Shown: one piece after another, positions 1 through 4,726 of the stretch
Layout of the letters: each line of letters opens with the position of its first letter
Position numbering within the stretch: position 1 is the first letter of the stretch
The notes under the pieces: model-generated
What the model saw: only the letters and a program-made list of their open reading frames with translations
Database searches by the model: none
What the model was told of the DNA's origin: nothing
Assembly: GCA_025450405.1 (NCBI GenBank)
Contig: JANWHL010000068.1
Span: 1-5,178 of the forward strand
Length of the DNA stretch: 5,178 bases
From: Ktedonobacterales bacterium
GTDB taxonomy: Bacteria > Chloroflexota > Ktedonobacteria > Ktedonobacterales > JADMIN01
Direction of reading: 5' to 3'
Made by a program: the position numbers and the translations under genes

Positions 1-1
1 C

Positions 2-568
2 GAGTCGCCATTCATCATCCCTTGGGGTTCGGCGGAATCGCTTCACTTTACGTTTGATGAGGTCCGCCTATGGGAGCTGCCGCAAGACTTAGTTCTCGAC
101 ACGCCCCACTATGTCTTGTGGCCGCTGGCGAGCCTGATGGCACAGGTAACTTCGGACAGCACGCTCGCCGTGGCGGAACGGATTGTCCAGGCGCCGCTTC
201 TGGTGGCGGAGCGCCGCGAGCTGACTGGTTTGCTTCTGGTGCTCGCGGGGCTCCGTCTTCCGCCCATGGCTATCATGGGCGCTCTTAGGAGGAATCCCAT
301 GCTTGAGGATCTGCTTAAGGACAACAGCGTCGCCCAGATTTTAATCGAGCGGGGGATCGAGCAGGGGATCGAGCGGGGGATCGAGGAGGGCGAGCGCCGG
401 ATGGCCCAGGTTTCGCTAGAAGGACGCTTCGGGCCCTTGAGTGATGATATGCGTGCGGCCCTGCGCACGGCGGATGAAGCGATTCTTCATGATCTCGCCG
501 CCCACATCGCGTCCGACACCCTCGAGCAAGTGCGGGCGCGTCTCGGTCTGGCCGAGCCGTCCGCCTGA
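2..568 (+). CDS. Rpn-like nuclease/transposase family protein, C-terminal part (5' truncated)
   Basis: The frame is open from the first complete codon at base 2 to the TGA at 566-568, giving 188 visible residues; the true start lies upstream of the window. The visible part begins with a segment containing HFTFDEVRLWELP, continues through a Leu/Ala-rich helical region, then PMLEDLLKDN, four GIEQ-like repeats, and a helical tail (EGRFGPLSDDMRAALRTAD...LEQVRARLG). This order is what I recall from the C-terminal half of Rpn / PD-(D/E)XK putative transposase proteins, often labelled DUF4351 or similar, in Chloroflexota and cyanobacteria. Known members are DNA endonucleases linked to recombination and phage defence. 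The catalytic residues are not in the window, so activity cannot be judged. In-frame TTG (116) and ATG (137) codons are not needed as starts because the upstream residues also fit the family. It ends 324 nt before the next gene and probably forms a separate transcription unit. Family assignment is from memory of motifs, not a search. Confidence 0.62.
   Translation, partial: ESPFIIPWGSAESLHFTFDEVRLWELPQDLVLDTPHYVLWPLASLMAQVTSDSTLAVAERIVQAPLLVAERRELTGLLLVLAGLRLPPMAIMGALRRNPMLEDLLKDNSVAQILIERGIEQGIERGIEEGERRMAQVSLEGRFGPLSDDMRAALRTADEAILHDLAAHIASDTLEQVRARLGLAEPSA
287..292 (+). promoter_or_regulatory. Consensus ribosome binding site inside the Rpn-like gene
   Basis: AGGAGG lies 6 nt upstream of an in-frame ATG at 299-301, which is ideal Shine-Dalgarno spacing. 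It is formed by two consecutive AGG arginine codons. The other fourteen arginine codons of the visible reading frame are all CGN, so these bases look selected for something other than coding. It is the best ribosome binding site in the window. Confidence 0.55.
299..568 (+). CDS. Possible intragenic small protein from the Rpn-like gene (89 aa, in frame)
   Basis: An in-frame ATG at 299 behind the consensus AGGAGG would produce the last 89 residues of the Rpn-like protein as a separate product. It would contain the MLEDLLKDN start, the GIEQ/GIER/GIEE repeats (about residues 16-31) and an acidic/basic helical tail ending ARLGLAEPSA, with no nuclease motif. It is known for some enterobacterial rpn genes that a short C-terminal protein is translated from within the gene and inhibits the full-length nuclease as an intragenic antitoxin. 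By analogy this could be such a product; that role is inference. The alternative is that the AGGAGG-ATG pair is coincidental, or that the Met is simply a conserved residue of the parent protein. Confidence 0.42.
   Translation: MLEDLLKDNSVAQILIERGIEQGIERGIEEGERRMAQVSLEGRFGPLSDDMRAALRTADEAILHDLAAHIASDTLEQVRARLGLAEPSA
344..391 (+). repeat. Four 12-nt tandem repeats encoding (G)IE[RQE]G units
   Basis: Four imperfect copies of ATCGAGCRGGGG run head to tail (344-355, 356-367, 368-379, 380-391; the last is ATCGAGGAGGGC). The repeat is a multiple of three, so copy number changes would keep frame and alter a Glu/Arg-rich helical linker (IERG IEQG IERG IEEG). Such repeats are common in the C-terminal half of Rpn-type proteins. 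Confidence 0.8.
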
Positions 569-691
569 GGCCACGACCACCTTTGGGCCGCGCGGCGAGA
601 CCGTCGCGTCCAACGTCGCGCCCACTCCACGGCCCGACGCGTCTGACAATCCTCGCCGCGCCCGCCAACACATGCCTTAACCCGTCCCCGC

Positions 692-719
692 TTGTATGGT
701 TGGCCTGGTATGGTATAGT
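692..719 (+). promoter_or_regulatory. Candidate extended -10 promoter for the membrane-protein pair
   Basis: TATAGT at 714-719 matches the sigma-70 -10 consensus in five of six positions and is preceded by TG at 711-712, giving an extended -10 (TGGTATAGT). TTGTAT at 692-697 is a poor -35 with a 16-nt spacer. The stretch 692-720 is the most AT-rich part of an otherwise GC-rich gap, and it is followed after about 170 nt by the first membrane-protein gene. Transcription would begin near 726. Bases 569-691, between the upstream stop codon and this site, show no gene, terminator or other element that I can support. Confidence 0.45.
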
Positions 720-748
720 AGAGTCGCGCCGAAACGGGTGAGCTTGGC

Positions 749-872
749 TCGCCCGCATGGGCGACTTCTCGTGCCTGGCCAACCGTGCTCCCAAGCCCAC
801 GCGGAGCGCGGAACGCCCGTGGTGCGGTCGAGGACCGACGCGGTCGGGCACCGCCGGACGGGCCGGTGGTGC
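749..872 (+). promoter_or_regulatory. Structured 5' leader with competing hairpins
   Basis: The predicted leader contains a perfect hairpin at 749-764 (TCGCCC/GGGCGA, loop GCAT). Further on, GCACC at 848-852 can pair upstream with GGTGC at 821-825, enclosing a CCGAC/GTCGG hairpin at 835-847. The same bases can instead pair downstream in a 10-bp stem, 848-857 with 863-872 (one G-U, loop ACGGG). That stem ends 3 nt before the Shine-Dalgarno stretch at 876. The two folds exclude each other, as in attenuators and riboswitches. No known riboswitch family is recognised, and GC-rich DNA yields such pairings by chance fairly often. Confidence 0.3.
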
Positions 873-875
873 GGC

Positions 876-884
876 GGAGGGGGG
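876..884 (+). promoter_or_regulatory. Ribosome binding site deciding the GTG start at 893
   Basis: GGAGGGGGG ends 8 nt before GTG at 893; the GGAGG core ends 12 nt before it, slightly long. This purine run, together with alignment to the paralogue's N-terminus, selects GTG 893 over the further upstream start at 785. Confidence 0.6.
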
Positions 885-892
885 ACTACCAC

Positions 893-2578
893 GTGCATAT
901 TCCGAAGGAACATAATCGCGTCTGCAACGAAGACCACTACATCACCGACATCTATTGCCAGACACGGCATACCTTCCTGGTGCCGTACCCGATCCCGCTG
1001 ATCGTCGGCGTGTGTCTGGGCGGTGTGCTCGCCTTCATGCTGGTCGGCTTCCTCGGCTACGGCGGCCCGGCGCTCGCGGGCCATCTTGCCCCGTTCGTGG
1101 ATTGCCCGTCGGGAATCGGCGTGGACACCAGCAAGTGTCTGCACGATGATATCGCGATCTTCTACGCGCCCTGGCCCCTCTATGTCTGGCTGAGCGCCCT
1201 CATGATCACCCTCCAGATCTCCGTGCTCCGCCACCCCAAACTGCGCGGCCGCCTCATCGCCACCCTCGTCGTGACCCTCGTCAGCACCGTCGTCGTGGGC
1301 ATCGCGTATTACGGCAACACCGGCCTCCTCCGCCGGATCCTGGACTTCATCACCAGCGGCATCCTCGTCAACCTCGGCACCAATCCCTGGTTCTATACCC
1401 TGCTCAACTTTGGCCTGATCCTGCTCTTCGTGGCGGACTCCGCCCGCCGGTGGCTCAATCGCGCCCGCGGCTTCAATCCCAATGGCGACCTCTTCGGCAC
1501 GCTGACCCCCGCGGACGAGAACACGCCGCGGGTGGATGAGCTCGTTTCGGGTGACCTGATCGCCGGGTTCGTGCTGATTGGCGCGCTGGCTTTGATCTTC
1601 ACCCCCACGGTCGTCTCCTTTGTCACCGGCATCACCCAGGTCTACCCGCCCTGTCTTCACGGCGCGACTGGCTGCCCCATCAACGCGAATGATCTGCGGG
1701 TGCCGGCTGTCCTGCCGCTGGGCGGCACGGATCTCGCCGTCATCGACCGGCTCATTGCTCTCGTCTGCCTCCCACTCGGCGTCCTGATCCTGGCGCTCTC
1801 CGCCGTGCTTGGCGGCCTCAGCGCCGTGGGCGCCGTGGAGACGCCCGAACTGCACCAGTTCAGTGCCCAGCGGGACGCCCAGGCTGAGAATGTGACCGCG
1901 CAGGTGGGACTGGTAGTCTTCTACACGCTGCGCGCGTCGCTCGACCGCCGCGTCCGCGCCGCCGTCGAGAGCACCGTGCTCTCGCTGCGCAATGTCCTCT
2001 GGCCAGTGCTCATCTTCGTGGCCAGCTTCTTCCTGGCCGCCCTCTCGCGCACCATCCAGATCTACCTGCATGTCTCCCCCAAGAGCCCGATCCTCTGGGT
2101 TGAGAACGGCCTCCTCGTCGTGGGTGCCGCCGCGGCCGTCGTGGTATCCATCGCCATGCTGCTGCTCTCGGGCCATGTCGCGCGCAACGTCCTCCAATTC
2201 ATGCGCTGGGTTGGTCTGGTCCTGCTGCTGACCTTTTGGCTGTTCTCGTTGGCGCTCTTCGGGTTCAACGAGCTGCTCAAGCAGGGCGGCTATATTGCCA
2301 AGCCGTTCATCCCGCTGTCGTTCAGCACCTACCTGTCGCTGGGCGTCCTGGTCATCTATGGCGGGTACTACTTCTTCACCCGTATGCGCAAGGGAGCGCA
2401 GCCCGCCACCGCCAGGGCGGGTGCCAGCGGCCCTCGACCCACGGCGAACGGCGGCGCGACCAGCGGCGGTGTGGCGAACGGCGGCGCACCCGCGGCGACG
2501 CGGCCGGCGGCCACGGTGGCCGCCCCGCGCCCGAACGCGGCCGGGTCCCCCGCTGGGCCCTCTCCATCCACCGAATGA
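893..2578 (+). CDS. Uncharacterised 10-TM membrane protein, paralogue A (561 aa)
   Basis: I do not recognise the family. The start GTG 893 is chosen because the N-terminus then matches the downstream paralogue and a purine-rich site precedes it. Residues 1-30 are cytoplasmic and carry C11-x3-H15-x6-C22-x3-H26, a possible metal site. Hydrophobic helices lie at about 33-56, 92-111, 120-140, 164-182, 222-247, 281-313, 362-385, 401-427, 434-459 and 475-497. Basic segments RHPKLRGR, RRWLNRARG, RASLDRRVR, HVARNVLQFMR and RMRK all fall on one side, supporting N-in/C-in topology by the positive-inside rule. C71/C82 and C254/C261 fall in loops predicted outside. Motifs shared with paralogue B include SALM, NFGLIL, RWL.RARG, GDL, N.LWPVLI.VASF and TFW.FS. 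The last about 60 residues form an Ala/Gly/Pro-rich, probably disordered cytoplasmic tail with two ANGGA copies. Transport, sensing or scaffolding are all possible; no transporter signature, ATPase or catalytic motif is visible. Confidence 0.85.
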   Translation: MHIPKEHNRVCNEDHYITDIYCQTRHTFLVPYPIPLIVGVCLGGVLAFMLVGFLGYGGPALAGHLAPFVDCPSGIGVDTSKCLHDDIAIFYAPWPLYVWLSALMITLQISVLRHPKLRGRLIATLVVTLVSTVVVGIAYYGNTGLLRRILDFITSGILVNLGTNPWFYTLLNFGLILLFVADSARRWLNRARGFNPNGDLFGTLTPADENTPRVDELVSGDLIAGFVLIGALALIFTPTVVSFVTGITQVYPPCLHGATGCPINANDLRVPAVLPLGGTDLAVIDRLIALVCLPLGVLILALSAVLGGLSAVGAVETPELHQFSAQRDAQAENVTAQVGLVVFYTLRASLDRRVRAAVESTVLSLRNVLWPVLIFVASFFLAALSRTIQIYLHVSPKSPILWVENGLLVVGAAAAVVVSIAMLLLSGHVARNVLQFMRWVGLVLLLTFWLFSLALFGFNELLKQGGYIAKPFIPLSFSTYLSLGVLVIYGGYYFFTRMRKGAQPATARAGASGPRPTANGGATSGGVANGGAPAATRPAATVAAPRPNAAGSPAGPSPSTE

Positions 2579-2653
2579 CGACTCCCGCGCGCGGCCTATT
2601 CAGGTCGCGCGCTTCGCGCGGCCAAGAGCCGCGAACGGCACAACGCGAACGGC
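2444..2653 (+). repeat. Four copies of the 9-mer GCGAACGGC
   Basis: GCGAACGGC occurs at 2444-2452, 2474-2482, 2631-2639 and 2645-2653. The first pair belongs to a 15-nt exact repeat (2443-2457 and 2473-2487) encoding ANGGA in the tail of paralogue A. The second pair forms a 14-nt-period tandem (GCGAACGGCACAAC / GCGAACGGCACCAC) in the gap before paralogue B. All copies have the same orientation. Confidence 0.6.
2587..2623 (+). other. Two mutually exclusive GC-rich hairpins between the paralogues
   Basis: The arm at 2603-2611 (GGTCGCGCG) can pair with CGCGCGGCC at 2588-2596 (loop TATTCA; extended to 10 bp by 2587-2612) or with an identical CGCGCGGCC at 2615-2623 (loop CTT). Each stem contains one G-U pair. 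The first hairpin begins 9 nt after the stop codon of paralogue A. No T-tract follows either hairpin, so they do not fit a standard intrinsic terminator. They could slow RNA decay, reduce read-through to paralogue B, or be incidental. Confidence 0.45.
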
Positions 2654-2700
2654 ACCACCGGCGCGCCCGGCGCCCATATCGCCGAGACGGGTCCACGAGC

Positions 2701-2707
2701 GAGGAGG
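2701..2707 (+). promoter_or_regulatory. Ribosome binding site for paralogue B
   Basis: GAGGAGG ends 7 nt before the ATG at 2715. This strong site fixes the start; the reading frame is open much further upstream, to beyond 2295, but that part overlaps paralogue A and does not resemble a membrane protein. Confidence 0.85.
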
Positions 2708-2714
2708 ATACCCA

Positions 2715-4502
2715 ATGCGAGTCGCGTTGGACGCGCGCTGTGGCGAGGCCCACGCCGTCACCGACCTCTACTGCGCCAAGCGCCATCGCGCGCTGATCAC
2801 CTACTCCACGCCGCTCGTGGTCGCCATCATCCTGACTGGTGTAGCGGCCTTCCTTGTCACCGGATTCCTTGGCTATACCGACGTCTATCATTACAACCTG
2901 TGCCTGAGCGAGCTGGCCCGCCCGCACCACGCCGCCGGGCTCACCTGCCCGGTCAAGCCCGCGCCGCTGCGCTGGTTCGACCGCCCCTTCAAGGAACCGT
3001 GGCTGCTCTATCTCTGGTTCAGCGCCCTGATGGTCGGCCTCGAAATCTCCATCATGCGCCGGCTTCCCCGGCGCCGCCTCATCGCCGTCATCCTCGCGAC
3101 CCTCATCAGCATGCTGCTCGTCGGCATCTTCTATCTCTATGGCGATGTGCTGCTCCCCTTCATCAACCACCTCTTCAACGGACTGCTCGCCGATGTGCTC
3201 GAGAGCCCGTGGTTCTACTCGGCCGTGAATTTCGGTCTCATCCTGGCCTTCTTCATCGGGTCGGGCAATCGTTGGCTGCGGCGCGCCCGTGGCCTGGAGC
3301 CCATCTCCGACCTGGTGGAAGCGACCAACGCCAGCGCGGAAACCGGCGGCGGCGTAGTGGCTGACCCGGCGTCAGGTGCGGCGGGCGCGGCCCGTTCTCC
3401 CGTCACCAGCCGTCCACTCACCTTCGGCGAGACGGAGGTCCTGCCGCCCCACCAGCTGCGCCTGGAGGAAGTCATCGCCGGCGACCTGATCACCGGCATG
3501 GTGCTCTGCTTCGTCCTGGCGCTGCTCTTCACCTATGACCACATCAGCGCGTTCGTCACCCAGGTGGTGCCGGGCGATTGCAAGCCCATCAAGGGCCATG
3601 TCACCGCGCCCGGCGCGCCGACAACCGCGTGCACGCTGCCGATCCCCGACATCGCCCGCGTGCCAGGGCAGGTGCCGCTGCTGGGGCATGCCGACCTCTT
3701 CTTTGTGGACAACACGCTCGCCTTCCTCTGTCTCTTCGTCGGCTTCCTGATCCTCGCCATCACCGCCGTGGTCGTCTCGCTCTCGGCCATGCGCGAGGAC
3801 GCGGATGGCGCCACCGCCGGGGCGGCTGGTCCTGCCACCGACATCATCCAGGTCATCTTCAGCGCGCTGCGCTCGGCATTCGATCGCCAGTTCCGCGCGA
3901 TCCTCGATTACGCCCTGCGTTCGGTGCAGAACATCCTGTGGCCCGTGCTCATTCTGGTGGCCAGTTTCTGCCTGGCGCTGCTCTCGAGCAAGATTGAGCA
4001 ATATCTACATGCTCACACTCTCGACCTGGCCAATGCCGATCTCTGGACGTACTACATCCGCTGGTTCGTGGGCCTGCCGCTGATCGCCGTGCTGGGCACC
4101 ATCTGCTCCATCTCGCTCATGCTCTACTCCGGTCGTGTGCTGATAGACGCCGTGCGCTTCGTCGGACGGATCGCGGTCATCTTCGTCTTCACCTTTTGGA
4201 TCTTCTCGGTGTCGCTGGTGGCGGCCAACGCCTTCGTGCGCGAGCTGGGCGGTCTGGGCACCCCGCAGCCGGGCTACGACCCCACGCAAATCGGCACGTA
4301 CTGCTCGCAGCCAACCTGGCAGCTGGTATTTACCCAGGCCGCCACGTGCAATCAGCCCTTCATGCCGTTCTCGCCGCTCACCGGGCTCTCGCTGGTCGCG
4401 CTCATTGTGGCGCTCGCGGTCCTGCTGGCGCGCTCGCGCCGTGGCGATGCCGGAGCGGTCGCGGCGCGGCGTGCGCGCGATCCAGGCGCGCCGCGAGCGT
4501 AG
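2715..4502 (+). CDS. Uncharacterised 10-TM membrane protein, paralogue B (595 aa)
   Basis: This is a tandem paralogue of the preceding gene, of unrecognised family. The ATG follows GAGGAGG by 7 nt. Residues 1-28 carry C9-x3-H13-x6-C20-x3-H24 with the shared TD[IL]YC..RH pattern. Hydrophobic helices lie at about 31-54, 95-114, 121-142, 166-182, 257-281, 330-358, 403-424, 444-471, 480-503 and 554-572. Basic loops (RRLPRRR, NRWLRRARG, RQFR, SRR) indicate N-in/C-in topology. Three cysteine pairs lie in loops predicted outside: C63/C78, C289/C306 and C530/C545; the last has no counterpart in paralogue A. The cytoplasmic loop after helix 4 is about 35 residues longer than in paralogue A, with a low-complexity Ala/Gly/Ser stretch (about 203-235). 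In contrast, the C-terminal tail is short and Arg/Ala-rich. There is no convincing promoter in the 136-nt gap, so it is probably co-expressed with paralogue A and may form a hetero-oligomer with it (inference). Confidence 0.88.
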   Translation: MRVALDARCGEAHAVTDLYCAKRHRALITYSTPLVVAIILTGVAAFLVTGFLGYTDVYHYNLCLSELARPHHAAGLTCPVKPAPLRWFDRPFKEPWLLYLWFSALMVGLEISIMRRLPRRRLIAVILATLISMLLVGIFYLYGDVLLPFINHLFNGLLADVLESPWFYSAVNFGLILAFFIGSGNRWLRRARGLEPISDLVEATNASAETGGGVVADPASGAAGAARSPVTSRPLTFGETEVLPPHQLRLEEVIAGDLITGMVLCFVLALLFTYDHISAFVTQVVPGDCKPIKGHVTAPGAPTTACTLPIPDIARVPGQVPLLGHADLFFVDNTLAFLCLFVGFLILAITAVVVSLSAMREDADGATAGAAGPATDIIQVIFSALRSAFDRQFRAILDYALRSVQNILWPVLILVASFCLALLSSKIEQYLHAHTLDLANADLWTYYIRWFVGLPLIAVLGTICSISLMLYSGRVLIDAVRFVGRIAVIFVFTFWIFSVSLVAANAFVRELGGLGTPQPGYDPTQIGTYCSQPTWQLVFTQAATCNQPFMPFSPLTGLSLVALIVALAVLLARSRRGDAGAVAARRARDPGAPRA

Positions 4503-4534
4503 GATGGAGACGCGGTGGCCATCTCCCTGCCAGC

Positions 4535-4561
4535 CGGCCCTGTGAGGGTCGCCCCAGTTTT
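4535..4561 (+). terminator. Weak intrinsic terminator candidate after paralogue B
   Basis: A 7-bp stem (CGGCCCT at 4535-4541 with AGGGTCG at 4545-4551, one G-U, loop GTG) is followed after 6 nt by TTTT at 4558-4561. The stem begins 32 nt past the stop codon. The T-tract is short and not adjacent to the stem, so termination may be partial or absent. Confidence 0.35.
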
Positions 4562-4592
4562 GAAATGAGCCGTGTACGCGCGGCCGGCGCCG

Positions 4593-4601
4593 TGCTACAC
4601 T
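4593..4601 (+). promoter_or_regulatory. Candidate extended -10 promoter for the lipoprotein gene
   Basis: TGCTACACT (4593-4601) is an extended -10: TG, one base, then TACACT matching TATAAT in four of six positions. The hexamer 17 nt upstream (TGTACG, 4573-4578) is a poor -35, as expected for extended -10 promoters. It resembles the TGGTATAGT upstream of the membrane-protein pair in layout. Transcription would start near 4608, leaving a leader of about 120 nt. Confidence 0.45.
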
Positions 4602-4610
4602 CGGCCATAG

Positions 4611-4630
4611 CGCCAGGGAAGTGCCTGGTG
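4611..4630 (+). other. Hairpin at the start of the lipoprotein leader
   Basis: CGCCAGG (4611-4617) pairs with CCTGGTG (4624-4630) to give 7 bp with one G-U and a GAAGTG loop. It would lie at the extreme 5' end of the predicted transcript, where such stems often protect mRNA from decay. The rest of the leader up to the start codon shows GC-rich pairing potential but nothing I can name. Confidence 0.3.
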
Positions 4631-4714
4631 ATTGGGTGGAGCGTGGGCCAAGGCCGCCCGGGGCCGCTTCCCCAACCTGCCATCCGACCGATCGACCCGG
4701 TCATCGCGTTGAAC

Positions 4715-4720
4715 GGGAGA
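4715..4720 (+). promoter_or_regulatory. Ribosome binding site for the lipoprotein
   Basis: GGGAGA ends 6 nt before the ATG at 4727, which places a complete lipoprotein signal peptide directly after the start. Confidence 0.6.
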
Positions 4721-4726
4721 GCGTCC

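Noticed and set aside
785..892. Upstream extension of paralogue A to a start at 785
   Set aside because: The extra 36 residues are Arg/Pro/Gly-rich, have no counterpart in paralogue B, and would swallow the ribosome binding site that serves GTG 893.
677..2197. Long open frame of 506 codons on the minus strand
   Set aside because: It lies fully antisense to paralogue A and its leader and encodes a Glu/Asp/Gly/His/Arg-rich product without helices or motifs, the usual shadow of a GC-rich hydrophobic gene. The similar minus-strand frames opposite paralogue B (2376-3170 and 3372-4001) are rejected for the same reason.
2295..2714. Upstream extension of paralogue B into paralogue A
   Set aside because: It would overlap paralogue A by nearly 300 nt and encode Arg/Pro/Ser-rich sequence; the GAGGAGG before ATG 2715 and paralogue alignment fix the start.
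2236..2796. Plus-strand open frame bridging the two paralogues
   Set aside because: It is out of frame with both, overlaps both, and encodes an Arg/His/Pro-rich product typical of a GC-rich shadow.
4560..4565. TTGAAA as a -35 element for the lipoprotein promoter
   Set aside because: It matches the -35 consensus well but lies 30 nt from the TACACT -10, too far, and nothing -10-like sits at the proper distance.
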